Source: Streptomyces poonensis
GTDB lineage: Bacteria; Actinomycetota; Actinomycetes; Streptomycetales; Streptomycetaceae
Assembly (NCBI RefSeq): GCF_014650915.1
Contig: NZ_BMVW01000014.1
Coordinates: forward strand, 176,638 to 240,637
Reading direction: 5' to 3'
DNA length: 64,000 nt
The translations under genes were made by a program, and so were the position numbers. Positions within the stretch are counted from its first letter, which is position 1. Each line of letters begins with the position of its first letter. Of the stretch, positions 16,372 through 25,640 are shown in pieces. Below the pieces are notes generated by a model. The model worked only from the letters and a program-made list of their open reading frames with translations. It ran no database searches and had not been told where the DNA came from.

Positions 16372-17637
16372 CTACCGAGCCGCCCGCCGGGGACGCCGGT
16401 CCGGCACGGCCTGTTCCGGCCGACGGGCGTCGGCGGCCGGCAGGGTGATCTCGAAGCGGCATCCCGCGCCGGCATTACGGACAGTGGCGTGTCCGGCGTG
16501 GGCCTCGACGATGCCGCGTACGATCGCGAGCCCGAGTCCCGCGCCGGTGTCCCCATGCCGCAGCCGTCCCGCGGCGGCGGCACGAGGAGGGGACGTCATC
16601 CCGTCCGCCACGCCCACGGAGGTACCAGGGGAGGCCGGCATCGTCTGCCCGGGTGGCGTACGGGCCCGGCCGCCGCGCCAGCCGGTGTCGAACACCCGCG
16701 GCAGGTCCTGCTCGGGGATGCCTCCGCAGCCGTCCTCGACCGTGAGCACCACCCGGTCGTCCCGGCGGCGCGCGCTCACCGCGACGGTTCCGTCGGCAGG
16801 TGTCGCCCGGATGGCGTTGACCAGCAGGTTGCCGAGAACCCGGGTGATGCCCTGGCCGTCGACCCGGACCGGAAGGGGCGCGATGCCGCCGTCCAGCAGC
16901 CGTACCCCTCGCTCGTCCGCGAGCGGCCGGGCCGTGGCGAGGGCGTCGTCCACCAGGTCGTAGACCGAGACCCGGGTCAGGGTCAGCTCCAGGGACCCGG
17001 CCTGGATGCGGGACAGCTCGAAGAGGTCGTCGACCATGCCGGAGAGCCGCTCGACCTCGGTGCGGATGCGGGCGTGGTAGCGGCCCGGGTCGGGCGCGAC
17101 GCCGTCCTCCAGGGCCTCCGCCATCGCGCGCAGTCCGGCGAGCGGGGTGCGCAGATCGTGCGAGATCCAGGCGATCAGCTCGCGCCGCGACGCGTCCAGC
17201 GACCGCTCGCGCGCCTGGGCCGCCTTCAGCCGGGTGCCGGTCTGCTCCAGGGCGGCGGCGAGTGCGGCGAGTTCGGCGGTGGGCGGGTCCGCCGGGGCCA
17301 CGAAGCCGGCCTCGCTGCCGACGGTGGATGCCGCGGCCGCCAGTTCCCGGCTGCCCGCGGCGATCCGGCGCCCGAAGAGCAGTGCCGCGGCGAGGGAGAT
17401 CGCGCCCGACACGGCGACCACGATCAGCACCACGCGGAAGTCGTGTCCCGACAGGAACATCTCCAGTGCCACCGCGACGGTGCCCGCCGCCATGGCGACG
17501 ACGGCGAGCGCGGCCACCGCGAACATCGACAGGACGACCGAGCGGCGGCGCAGCAGGGTGACGGCGGGGACGGCGAGCAGCCCGGCGAGCAACGCGCCGA
17601 GGGCTGCCAGGGCGACGATGACCAGCATGTCGATCAT
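16372..17637 (-). CDS. sensor histidine kinase
   Basis: Membrane sensor kinase of 421 aa. Two hydrophobic segments lie near residues 5-27 and 38-60, a third near 70-90, then a HAMP-like linker (GRRIAAGSRELAAAA). The phosphoacceptor box is LIAWISHDLRTPLAGLRAMA near residue 160. The ATPase domain has the N box GNLLVNAIRAT, VEDGCGGIPEQDL and GDTGAGLGLAIVRG. Between the F box (VFDTGWRGG) and the last G box about 40 extra residues are inserted, rich in Pro, Gly and Ala, which is unusual for the ATP lid. Its ATG overlaps the response-regulator stop (ATGA), so the pair is translationally coupled. Confidence 0.9.
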   Translation of the reverse strand: MIDMLVIVALAALGALLAGLLAVPAVTLLRRRSVVLSMFAVAALAVVAMAAGTVAVALEMFLSGHDFRVVLIVVAVSGAISLAAALLFGRRIAAGSRELAAAASTVGSEAGFVAPADPPTAELAALAAALEQTGTRLKAAQARERSLDASRRELIAWISHDLRTPLAGLRAMAEALEDGVAPDPGRYHARIRTEVERLSGMVDDLFELSRIQAGSLELTLTRVSVYDLVDDALATARPLADERGVRLLDGGIAPLPVRVDGQGITRVLGNLLVNAIRATPADGTVAVSARRRDDRVVLTVEDGCGGIPEQDLPRVFDTGWRGGRARTPPGQTMPASPGTSVGVADGMTSPPRAAAAGRLRHGDTGAGLGLAIVRGIVEAHAGHATVRNAGAGCRFEITLPAADARRPEQAVPDRRPRRAAR

Positions 17638-18386
17638 GGTCGGAGGTTCCTGTCGCCTGCCTGTGTCGCCCCGTGTCCGGGCGGGTCCAAGCGGTATCCG
17701 GCACTCCACACGGTGCTGATGAGTTCCGGGGCAGCCGGATCGTCCTCGACCTTCTCACGCAGCCGCCGTATGTGCACGGTGACGGTCGACACGTCGCCGA
17801 AATCCCACCCCCACACATGCCTCAGCAGTTCCTCGCGGGAGAACACCTGGCCGGGATGGCGCAGCAGAAAGAGCAGCAGGTCGAACTCGCGCGCTGTCAG
17901 GGCCAGCTCCCGGTCGCCGCGTACGGCTCGCCGCGCGGCCGGGTCGACGGCCAGGTCACCGGCGCGCAGGGCCGCCGCGGCGGCAGCGGGCGGCGGTGCC
18001 TCGGCGCGGCGCAGCACGGCGGCCACCCGGAGGACCAGTTCGCGCGGGCTGAACGGCTTGGTCAGGTAGTCGTCCGCGCCCAGCTCCAGCCCCAGGATCC
18101 GGTCCGCCTCCTCACCGCGCGCGGTCAGCATCACCACCGGTACCGGCGGCCCGGCGCCCGCCCGCAGCCTGCGGCACACCTCCAGGCCGTCCAGACCGGG
18201 CAGCATCAGGTCCAGGACGACCAGCTGCGGTCGCAGGGCCGCGGTCAGCTCCAGGGCGGCGAGGCCGTCGGCGGCGTGCGCGATCTCATAGCCTGCGCGG
18301 GTGAGGTAGCCGGTGACGACCTCGGCGACGGTCGGGTCGTCCTCGACGACGAGGACGCGGCGGGCGGGAGCGGGGCGGGCGTTCAT
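17634..18386 (-). CDS. OmpR-family response regulator
   Basis: Response regulator of 250 aa. The receiver domain has the acidic pair (VLVVEDD), the phosphorylation site in VVLDLMLPGLDGLEV, and the conserved Lys in LTKPFSPREL. A C-terminal winged helix (LTAREFDLLLFLLRHPGQVF, then VSTVTVHIRRLREKVE) is of PhoB/OmpR type. It starts 4 bp after the DM13 gene stops and overlaps the kinase gene, so the three form one operon, and the pair may sense or respond to a process in which the DM13 protein acts. Confidence 0.92.
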   Translation of the reverse strand: MNARPAPARRVLVVEDDPTVAEVVTGYLTRAGYEIAHAADGLAALELTAALRPQLVVLDLMLPGLDGLEVCRRLRAGAGPPVPVVMLTARGEEADRILGLELGADDYLTKPFSPRELVLRVAAVLRRAEAPPPAAAAAALRAGDLAVDPAARRAVRGDRELALTAREFDLLLFLLRHPGQVFSREELLRHVWGWDFGDVSTVTVHIRRLREKVEDDPAAPELISTVWSAGYRLDPPGHGATQAGDRNLRP

Positions 18387-18390
18387 CGGG

Positions 18391-18957
18391 TCAGCCCGTC
18401 ACCCGGGCGAGGTCGGCGGCGCCGAACGAGACCGAGAACCGCTCGCACCAGATCACGGCGCTGCGGAACGCGGACAGGTCTGTACCGGCCGGGACGGTGT
18501 AATTCTGGTTGCCCAGGTTGCCCTTGAGCTTCCCGAGGGCGACCGCCCCGTCCCCGAGCCCCTCCTTCACCGCGTCGGCGTCCCGGGTCGACAGGTAGAC
18601 CCGTACATCCGGCCCCTCGGAGGTCATGAGGTCCTCCAACCGCAGCACCTGGCTTCCGTCCAGGAGCCGGACCGTGCGGGCGATGCCGCTGGTGTCGTGT
18701 TCATGGGTGACGAAACGGCCTTCGGTGAGGTCCACCGGATGCCGGTCCCCCGTCGACGGCTCGCCGCCCTTCATACCGGCCTCGTCCTCCCTCTGCGTCC
18801 CTTCCTGCACCGCGGGGCCGGCGGCGGTCGGCAGGGCCTCGTTCACCGTGGTGTCGGTGAACGCCTTCCAGGGCTGGAAGAGCCAGAGCCCGATACCGGC
18901 GGCGAACGTCAGCAGCAGAACGACGGGCACGACGGTACGGCGGGACACACGGAACAC
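18391..18957 (-). CDS. membrane-anchored DM13-domain protein
   Basis: Protein of 188 aa with an N-terminal membrane anchor (RTVVPVVLLLTFAAGIGLWL), an acidic linker and a DM13 domain from about residue 80 to the end. The domain keeps HPVDLTEGRFVTHEHDTSGI, LRLEDLMTSEGPDVRVYLS and the single conserved Cys in VIWCERFSVSF. DM13 is thought to be a cytochrome-like redox domain; here it would face outside the cell. GTG 18957 is five nt after AGGAGG, which decides the start although the frame is open far upstream. It is the first gene of the operon with the response regulator and kinase. Confidence 0.87.
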   Translation of the reverse strand: MFRVSRRTVVPVVLLLTFAAGIGLWLFQPWKAFTDTTVNEALPTAAGPAVQEGTQREDEAGMKGGEPSTGDRHPVDLTEGRFVTHEHDTSGIARTVRLLDGSQVLRLEDLMTSEGPDVRVYLSTRDADAVKEGLGDGAVALGKLKGNLGNQNYTVPAGTDLSAFRSAVIWCERFSVSFGAADLARVTG

Positions 18958-19534
18958 CTGGACCTCCTGCAAGGGGGGAGCGGGCCGACCGCTCACGGCC
19001 GCCCCATCATGAGCCCAGCAAACCCGCACACTCTTCGCCGGGGTACCGGCGAGCATGCCTCGTAATACACCGGTAATCAGCCGGGCCGGCACGGGCAGTT
19101 GGAATCCTGGCCCGGGACAGACCGTACCTACACCGCCCCGGACGGCACCACCGTCCTCTCCGACACCGCCGGAGCCCACGTCGTCTGTCGTAGAAACCTC
19201 GGTGGACAGGCGATGCTGTGTTGAAGCAGGGCATCGCCCTCGTTGTCGGTGATTACTTCCGGGATGATGGCGGCTGTTTGTGGTGACGCGTTCGGTCCTC
19301 GGGAGATACTCGCCCGTGGCGCCGGGGAAGTGGTGGCGCCTTCCTTGACCAGCAAGATCAACCACCACATGATCCTCACGGCTTCTTGTGATGAAGACTC
19401 AAGGGGACGGGTGGGGCAGCTCGACACCGGCCCGTCCGTCCCGGGACGGGCCGGTCCTCCGCTGGTCAGGCGTGCGGAGCGGGGTGGATACAGCGATGAG
19501 CGGTGCGGCTGCGGTGCTTCCCTGAAGCCGATGG
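18958..19534. other. intergenic region upstream of the DM13 operon
   Basis: The left part holds the promoter of the DM13 operon. No supported gene is present. Short frames such as one reading TYTAPDGTTVLSDTAGAHVV near 19125-19185 look coding-like but have no start or recognisable family, and may be a fragment. Confidence 0.35.
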
Positions 19535-19731
19535 ATGGTCCTGCTGCTGAGCTGGGTGGCGGTCGGCGCCCTCCTCGGGAACCGTCCCTTCCTTCACTTC
19601 CTCGCCCTCGTGGTGACACTCCTCGCCGTTTCCTGGTGCGCCCTCTCGCTCTTCTGGAGCGGCCCACCTACGACTGCCCCAGCGGCGTACCCCCGTGGTG
19701 GCCGGACATCGCCCCCGTCCCGGGGTTCTGA
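19535..19731 (+). pseudogene. small membrane protein, frameshifted
   Basis: The first frame gives a two-helix membrane protein (LLLSWVAVGALLG, then FLHFLALVVTLLAVSWCALS) up to LFWSG near 19665. The frame one step over then continues with RPTYDCPSGVPPWWPDIAPV and a stop at 19729-19731. Together they read as one small protein of about 65 aa, a pattern I associate with a Streptomyces small membrane protein, broken by a one-base deletion (or two-base insertion) near 19660-19668. The function is unknown. Confidence 0.5.
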
Positions 19732-20230
19732 GGGAGCCGACGACCGGCAGGGGCTCGGGGCGGCGGCGATGTCGTCCTCGACCGCCGCACCGGGCCGTAC
19801 CGTGACCGGGCCCTGCCTGCGCGGCTGTGCGTTTCCCTGCCACAGGATGCCGCGGTGGCCGGTGACCGGCGGCCGGTCGGTCCGCAGCTGAGCCGGCCCT
19901 TGTCCGTACGGCCGTGCCCGCACCGAAGCCCGTAGCGCTTGAGAACGCCTGTACAGCCTCCGACCTCAAGTACTTCCCGGCGGTCAGCCGGCCGCCGGGG
20001 CACCGGGCAGGTCCCGGTCCTGGCTCCCGTCTCGATACCGGATTCGGTCACCTGGTTTGACGTGCGGTTTCCTGATCGTTTAGCGTCGTCAGCGGCCGTC
20101 GGCAAGCCGTCGGCCCACAGGCACGCCCAGCCGGTAGAGCGGCATCAGCGCCGTAAGCCCGGACCGAGTCGCCAGGACCGTTGTCGCGTCCGAGGCGGGG
20201 ACGTGTCCCCTCATACGGAGCCCGCCAGTC
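19732..20230. other. intergenic region, no supported gene
   Basis: Open frames here have no family character. The right end precedes the GH114 lipoprotein gene and should carry its promoter; ACGGAGCC lies just before that ATG. Confidence 0.4.
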
Positions 20231-21082
20231 ATGCGTCACAACCGGTTTCCCGCCCGTCGGGCCGCCACGCTGCTCGCGGCGTCGGCCGCACTCGCTTCCT
20301 TCCTCACGGCCTGTTCGGGCGACGCCTCCGACGACGCCCAGGATGCGGGTGGCACGGACAAGGTCACGCTTCCCCCGGTGCACGCCGGGTTCGACTACCA
20401 GCTCGGCGGCCCCTACGTCCCGCCGAACGGCACGAAGATCGTCACCCGTGACCGCACGGCGTCGCCCGTGCCCGGCCTCTACAACATCTGCTACGTCAAT
20501 GCCTTCCAGGCCCAGCCGGACGCGGAGCAGGACTGGGACTCCGATCTGCTGCTGCGCGACGGCGACGGCGACGTCGTCATGGACGAGGACTGGGGCGAGG
20601 CGATCCTGGACATCGGCACCGCCGCCAAGCGCGAGCGGATCGCCAGGAAGGTCGACGGCTGGATCGACCAGTGCGCGTCCAAGGGCTTCCAGGCGGTCGA
20701 GCCGGACAACTACGACAGCTACACGCGGGCCCCCGACGACCTGCTCAGCGCGAACGACGCCAAGGCGTTCCTCACCCTGCTCGCCACTCATGCCCATAAG
20801 AAGGGTCTGGCCATCGGGCAGAAGAACACCGTCGACCTGGCTCCCGCCCGCAAGGAGGTGGGCCTCGACTTCGCGGTGGTCGAGGAGTGCGGCGCGTACG
20901 AGGAGTGCGGTGACTACGTCGACGCCTTCCGCGACAACGTGATGGTGATCGAGTACACCGAGCGAGGACTGGAGCGCGCGTGTGAGAGCTGGAGCGACGA
21001 CATCAGCATCGTCCGCCGCGACCTGGACGTCGTGACGGACGGCGACTCCGGCTACGTACGCGAAACCTGCGACGACGTGTAG
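20231..21082 (+). CDS. GH114 (endo-alpha-1,4-polygalactosaminidase family) lipoprotein
   Basis: Lipoprotein of 283 aa. Basic start and hydrophobic stretch end in the lipobox LTAC with Cys28, so it should be anchored to the outer face of the membrane. The rest matches the GH114/TM1410 fold: PPVHAGFDYQLGG, GLYNICYVNAFQAQPDAEQD, MDEDWGEAILDI, KGFQAVEPDNYDSY and a final VVEECGAYEECGDYVDAF. The Asp and Glu in VEPDNYD and VVEECG are at expected catalytic places. Family members cleave galactosamine-containing exopolysaccharide. Length is normal. It stands alone; downstream lies a broken aldo/keto reductase gene. Confidence 0.87.
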   Translation: MRHNRFPARRAATLLAASAALASFLTACSGDASDDAQDAGGTDKVTLPPVHAGFDYQLGGPYVPPNGTKIVTRDRTASPVPGLYNICYVNAFQAQPDAEQDWDSDLLLRDGDGDVVMDEDWGEAILDIGTAAKRERIARKVDGWIDQCASKGFQAVEPDNYDSYTRAPDDLLSANDAKAFLTLLATHAHKKGLAIGQKNTVDLAPARKEVGLDFAVVEECGAYEECGDYVDAFRDNVMVIEYTERGLERACESWSDDISIVRRDLDVVTDGDSGYVRETCDDV

Positions 21083-21137
21083 GGACCTGCCTGCTCCGCT
21101 GTGCCGCCCGCCGGTCCACTGGTCCCACGCTGACGCG

Positions 21138-21602
21138 GACGAAACCGCGCGGGCGATCGGCACCTCGAACTTCTACCCGGACCGACTCGTCGACCACAAC
21201 GAGGTGGGGCCCGCGGTCAACCAGATCGAGGCCCACCCCTTCTTCCAGCGTCACACCGACCTCTAGGTGATGCGCGAGCGCGGCGTGCAGATGACCGCCT
21301 GGGGCCCGCTCGGCCAGGGCCGCGCCGATCTGTTCGATCACCCGGTGCTCACCGCGATCGCCGAGGCACACGGCAAGACCGTCACGCAGGTGGCCCTGCG
21401 CTGGCTGCTGCGGCGCGGCATCGCGGTCATCCCGAAGACCGTGCGCCCGCAGCGCATGCGCGAGAACCTCGCCGTCTTCGACTTCGCCCTCACCGGCGAC
21501 GAACTCGCGGCGATCGACGCGCTCGACACCGGCCACCGCGGCGGACCGGACCCCGAGTCGATCACCCTCGCCGAGCACGGCGCGGAGATCCCCGAGGCCT
21601 GA
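21138..21602 (+). pseudogene. aldo/keto reductase, 5'-truncated and with internal stop
   Basis: Only the C-terminal half of an aldo/keto reductase is present. It begins inside the barrel at RAIGTSNFYPDRLVDH, continues with NQIEAHPFFQRHTDL, meets TAG at 21264-21266, then reads on in the same frame (GVQMTAWGPLGQG, ALRWLLRRGIAVIPKT, AIDALDTGHRGGPDPES). The stop replaces what is normally Gln (CAG to TAG). The first 110-120 residues, including the catalytic Tyr region, are gone. The end is intact and followed by a strong hairpin. Confidence 0.82.
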
Positions 21603-21619
21603 CCGGCGCAACCGCTGAG

Positions 21620-21653
21620 GGGCCGCACGGGCCACGGGACTCGTGCGGCCCCG
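21620..21653. terminator. terminator hairpin after the aldo/keto reductase remnant
   Basis: GGGGCCGCACG (21620-21630) pairs perfectly with CGTGCGGCCCC (21643-21653), loop 12 nt, 18 bp after the stop codon. Confidence 0.7.
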
Positions 21654-21692
21654 CCTCACCCGCCTCCCCCCGCCCACGCAAGGAAGGACTCC

Positions 21693-21910
21693 ATGCACCA
21701 CGATGCGGCCTCGACCGCCCATGTGCTCGTCATCGGCGGCTCCCTGGCCGGGCTGATGGCCGGCATCGCGCTGGCCAGGCAGGGCCACGAGGTCATACTC
21801 CTGGAGCGCGCCGACCGCCACCGGCCGTCCGGCGCCGCGCTGTCCGTCAGTGAGTCGGCGCTGCGCACCATCCTCGGCCCGGAACACGCGATCAGGCAGC
21901 TCGAAAATGT
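21693..21910 (+). pseudogene. N-terminal stub of an FAD-dependent monooxygenase
   Basis: ATG 21693 follows a good AAGGA site and begins an FAD-binding Rossmann motif, VLVIGGSLAGLMAGIALARQ, then GHEVILLERADRHRPSGAAL. After about 70 residues (LGPEHAIRQLE) the family character stops and the frame runs into unrelated sequence, ending at 22001 just past the next gene's start. The stub lacks all later flavin and substrate motifs, so it is the remainder of a deleted gene joined to the GNAT gene region. Confidence 0.75.
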
Positions 21911-21993
21911 CGATGAGAGCTGGCAACGCTGGCGCAGCTGTGACTGCAGGGACGGTGTCGAGCGCCCGTGCGGGCCCGTGCGAGGATCGCGAC

Positions 21994-22524
21994 GTGAATG
22001 ATCTGCACTTGCGCCTCGCCGGCGACACCGACCTCGCCACTCTGGTTCGACTGCGCGACGACGCTGCCCGCTGGATGCTTGCCCAGGGCATTACCGGCCA
22101 GTGGCAGCCCGGCCAGCTGGATGAGGACCACTTCCGCCGGTCCATGGCGACTGGTGAGGTCTGGCTTGCCGAGGCCAATGGCCGCGTGGCCGGGGCCTGG
22201 GAGCTGTGGTGGGAGGACGAGGACGCCTGGGGACCACAGCCGCCGGTGGCCGGCTACGTGCATCGGCTGATGGTGGACCGCAGCAGCGCCCGGCCGGGGA
22301 CGGGGCGGTTTCTGCTGAGCGCTGCGGAGCGCCGCGTTGCTGCGGCGGGGCGGGCGGTCGTGCGTCTGGACTGCCTGGCCGACAACACACGCCTGAACGC
22401 CTACTACCTGGACGCCGGATACCGGGTCGTTGGCCACAAGGCAGGCAAGCCGCAGCCGGGCGGTGCGCCCAAGTCATTCACGCTCCTCGAGAAGACTTGC
22501 GGGCCTGCGGTGAGGGCTGAGTGA
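21994..22524 (+). CDS. GNAT-family N-acetyltransferase
   Basis: Acetyltransferase of 176 aa. Acetyl-CoA fold features are VWLAEANGRVAGAWELWW, then VAGYVHRLMVDRSSARPGTG (a motif-A region with a changed pyrophosphate loop), then VVRLDCLADNTRLNAYYLDAGYRVV, a typical motif B. The substrate is unknown. GTG 21994 gives the sensible VNDLHLRLAGDTDL start; GAGG lies about 8 nt upstream. It follows the truncated monooxygenase stub on the same strand, so its original promoter may have been lost or replaced. Confidence 0.8.
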   Translation: MNDLHLRLAGDTDLATLVRLRDDAARWMLAQGITGQWQPGQLDEDHFRRSMATGEVWLAEANGRVAGAWELWWEDEDAWGPQPPVAGYVHRLMVDRSSARPGTGRFLLSAAERRVAAAGRAVVRLDCLADNTRLNAYYLDAGYRVVGHKAGKPQPGGAPKSFTLLEKTCGPAVRAE

Positions 22525-22671
22525 CTATGGCCGGAGGAGCCCGCCTGCTGCGGCCTTGACCGTGCGGAACCCGACTCCGTATGCACGCATGAAGGCTCGG
22601 TACGGCATCTTGGCCCGGGCCCTGCGGCGGATCGCCGCGTACGGGTCGACCTTGGACTTCGGTGGCGCCAT
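22525..22671 (-). pseudogene. N-terminal fragment of an IS21-like transposase
   Basis: The minus frame from ATG 22671 reads MAPPKSKVDPYAAIRRRARA, then YRAFMRAYGVGFRTVKAA, which resembles the N-terminal helix-turn-helix of IstA-type (IS21) transposases. It ends after about 48 aa with no DDE domain, so only a scrap remains. No terminal repeats were recognised. Confidence 0.5.
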
Positions 22672-22769
22672 CGCTGCCTCATCCCGCAGAGCACGTCCCT
22701 GCCCCCACCGCAAGTCCTCGGGTGTCGCCAGAACTCAGAGACATCGCCCTCCGTCGAAACCGGGCGTTC

Positions 22770-25640
22770 TCAGCTCTGAGCGACAGGTGGTGTCGGATCC
22801 AGTCGACAAACCCACCCTGCTGATCGCCGACCTGCACCCCGACGGTGTCCCTGTTCCTGGTGGGCCGCAGTCGCGAGGGTCCCCTCGACGAGGTCGCGCA
22901 GCTGGGAACGGGCGGTGATGCCCAGCTTGGGGAAGCTGCGGTAGAGGTGCGAGCTGACCGTGCGCGGGGAGAGGAAGAGCCTTTCGCCGATCTCACGGTT
23001 GGTCAGCCCGCGGGCGGCGAGCCGGACGATCTGCTGCTGTTGCGGGGACAGTTCGGCGAGCGCGTCGGGGGCCGCATCCGTGGCGTCGAGGCCGGCGGCG
23101 CGCGATTCGGCCCGGGCTCGCTCGATCCACGGGCGCGCGCCCAGGCGACGGAAGATCTCCAGGGCCTCGGTGAGCGGCCCACGCGCCTCTGCGATGCGCC
23201 GACGGCGCCGCAGCCACTCGGCGAGGTCGAGCAGGGTCTGTGCACGTTCGAAGGGCCAGTACTCCAGTACCGGGTCCGCCAGAGCCGCCCGGAAGTGCGG
23301 TTCGGCGTCCTCGGGGTCCGCCAGCAGGCCACGGGCTCGGCTGATCAGCGCACGCAGACGAGGCGAAGCGTGGTCCGCCAGCGCAGCCGCCGAGCGCTCG
23401 ACGATCGTGGCAGCCTCCTCGTGGCGGCCGCAGCGCACGGCGGCGGCGGCCAGATCCGCGAGGGCCGGGTAGGAGGCGTGGTAGTGCATGGGCGCGCCGT
23501 CTGCCGCGAAGACCATGCGGAGGTGGCCGTACGCGGTCTCGTAGGCGCCTTCCGCGGCTGCCGCGGCACCGAGCGCGCGATGGGCGTAGACGGCGACCGA
23601 GCGGCTTTCCAGCGGATCGATCAGAGTGAGCGCGTCCTCGGCCCGGGTTCGGGCCGAGGACGGATCGCCCTGGAAGGCCAGCAGGGTGGCGTCCACCGCG
23701 GCCGCGCAGGCCACGGCGTGGTCGAGGCCGGCCACCCGGCCGATGGCGGTGGTGCGGGCGCAGGCCTCACGGGCCTGTTCCCACCGTCCTCGCTCCGCAT
23801 AGGCCCAGGCGACCGCGCCGCCCAGTCCCTCGGGCAGCGCTCCCCGCACCTGCCAGCGGTCGAAGGCCTCGTCGAAGGCGCGGACGGCCTGCGGAGTCTC
23901 GTCCAGGAGCCACGCCATGATCCCGACGGCGGTGAGCCGCTCCGGCCGGTCCTTCGCCTCGGCGATCAACCGCGGCAGCGAAGAGAGGAGTTGGTCCCGG
24001 TCGTCGAAGGGGCCCGACACGGTCCTCACCCAGGTGCGCAAGCCTGCGTGTGGGGCGTTCTCGGGAAGGCGCCGCAGGATGTCCTGGATGCGGTGGCGCT
24101 GGGTGTCCTCCCCGGAGTAGAAGCGGACCACGGCGGCGCCGGCCACGAGGTCCAGCGCGGCCGCGGGCTGGGAGACCGTCAACTCCTCGGCCGCGTCGGC
24201 CAGCCGGGAGAAGACCACGGGGTGGCGGACGGTCAGGACCGCCAGCCGTCCGGCCTGCACGGCGGCGGAGGCCAGCAGGGTTGCGTCAGCCGTGCGCGTG
24301 CGTGCCGCGGCGACCAGTTCCTCGACCCAGGCGATGTCTCCGGTGAACACGGCTGCCGCGGCGGCTTCGACCAGCAGCCGGGCACTGTCCTCGCGCTGCG
24401 GTGCGAGTTCCGCGGCGCGCTGCAGGGCCTGAGCCGCCGCTGCATGGCCGCCGCGGCGGCGGGCCCGTCCGGCGGTCCGTTCGAGCTCCGCCGAGACGGC
24501 CGCGTCCGGGTGCGGGCAGGCGGCCGCACGATGCCAGGCACTCCGGTCCGGTTCGTCCCGCAGCATCTCGGCGAGCGCGAGGTGGGCCTCGCGCCGGTCG
24601 CCCAGGGAGGCGGCGTGATACACGGCGGACCGGACCAGTGGGTGGCGGAACCGGACGTCGTGGCCGGTCCGCCGGACCAGTGCGGCCCGCTCGGCGGGCG
24701 GCCAGATCTCGTCCCCGGCGTGCGGCAGCCCGGCCGAGAGGGCGATCGCGGAGTCGGCGCTGTCCATGGCGGCCAGGAGCAGCAGAGCCCGCGTGGTGGC
24801 GGCGGGGAGGCCGTTCAGGCGGGCGGCGAAGATCCGCTCCAGGTGCTCGGTGAGCGGAAGCGGACCTGCGGACGGCAGCCCCGCAGCCGTGTCCTGTGCC
24901 GATGCTGTCCTCGTCAGTTCCACCAGTGCCAGCGGGTTGCCGCCTGCCTGGTCGAGGATCCGCGACCTGATGTGGCCAGTGGGGCTCTTCGGCTGCAGGC
25001 GCAGCAGCTGAGCGGCCGCAGCGTTGTCGAGCGGTTCCAGGGTCAGCGTCGGCACATGACGGTCGAATCCCGGAAGGTGATCGCCGCCGCGGGCCCCGAT
25101 CAGCATCGTGACCGGTTCACCTTCCAACCGTCTGGCGGCGAAGGACAGCGCGTCCAGGGAAGCACGATCGAACCACTGCGCATCGTCCAGCACCACGAGC
25201 ACTGGTTGGTGGTCGCCCAGGCCTGACAGCAGGCTCAGGACGGCGACCCCGACCAGCATGAGATCGGGTTCCGGCGTGGCCGGCCCCTTGCCGAAGGCGT
25301 CGTGCAGCGCAGCGCGCTGCCTCCCCGGCAGTCCGTCCACCTCGGCCGGCACCGGCCGCAGCAACTGATGCAGCGCGGCGAACGCCAGGCTCGACTCCGA
25401 CTCGCTCCCCTCGGCACGCAGTACGCGAGCACCGCCGGCCTCAGCCCGGCGCACCGCGTGCTCCAGCAGCGCGCTCTTGCCCGTGCCCACATCACCGACC
25501 AGCATCAGCACCGGGTCGGCCGACACCGAGTCCACCGCACGGAAGAGGCGTGCCAGTTCCGCGTCCCGGCCGACGATCAGCTCTCCCGGATGCGGCTCCG
25601 GTCCCCTGACCGCACCGCGGTCGCCTGTGTGCTTGTCCAC
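22770..25640 (-). CDS. LAL-type (large ATP-binding LuxR) regulator
   Basis: Large regulator of 956 aa, typical of the LAL/MalT group. The N-terminal AAA/STAND ATPase has IVGRDAELARLFRAVD, Walker A LVGDVGTGKSALLEHA near residue 45, Walker B VLVVLDDAQWFD near 145, and a sensor-like TMLIGARGG. A long TPR-like helical region follows. The C-terminal LuxR helix-turn-helix near residue 870 reads LSPQQQQIVRLAARGLTNRE, then LSPRTVSSHLYRSFPKLG. An unusual tail of about 40 residues follows the HTH. It is divergent from a metallo-hydrolase/carboxylesterase operon (about 177 bp apart), the probable target. Confidence 0.9.
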   Translation of the reverse strand: MDKHTGDRGAVRGPEPHPGELIVGRDAELARLFRAVDSVSADPVLMLVGDVGTGKSALLEHAVRRAEAGGARVLRAEGSESESSLAFAALHQLLRPVPAEVDGLPGRQRAALHDAFGKGPATPEPDLMLVGVAVLSLLSGLGDHQPVLVVLDDAQWFDRASLDALSFAARRLEGEPVTMLIGARGGDHLPGFDRHVPTLTLEPLDNAAAAQLLRLQPKSPTGHIRSRILDQAGGNPLALVELTRTASAQDTAAGLPSAGPLPLTEHLERIFAARLNGLPAATTRALLLLAAMDSADSAIALSAGLPHAGDEIWPPAERAALVRRTGHDVRFRHPLVRSAVYHAASLGDRREAHLALAEMLRDEPDRSAWHRAAACPHPDAAVSAELERTAGRARRRGGHAAAAQALQRAAELAPQREDSARLLVEAAAAAVFTGDIAWVEELVAAARTRTADATLLASAAVQAGRLAVLTVRHPVVFSRLADAAEELTVSQPAAALDLVAGAAVVRFYSGEDTQRHRIQDILRRLPENAPHAGLRTWVRTVSGPFDDRDQLLSSLPRLIAEAKDRPERLTAVGIMAWLLDETPQAVRAFDEAFDRWQVRGALPEGLGGAVAWAYAERGRWEQAREACARTTAIGRVAGLDHAVACAAAVDATLLAFQGDPSSARTRAEDALTLIDPLESRSVAVYAHRALGAAAAAEGAYETAYGHLRMVFAADGAPMHYHASYPALADLAAAAVRCGRHEEAATIVERSAAALADHASPRLRALISRARGLLADPEDAEPHFRAALADPVLEYWPFERAQTLLDLAEWLRRRRRIAEARGPLTEALEIFRRLGARPWIERARAESRAAGLDATDAAPDALAELSPQQQQIVRLAARGLTNREIGERLFLSPRTVSSHLYRSFPKLGITARSQLRDLVEGTLATAAHQEQGHRRGAGRRSAGWVCRLDPTPPVAQS

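Noticed and set aside
22845..25226. 793-aa plus-strand frame
   Set aside because: Antisense of the LAL regulator; the regulator has Walker and LuxR motifs, the shadow has none.
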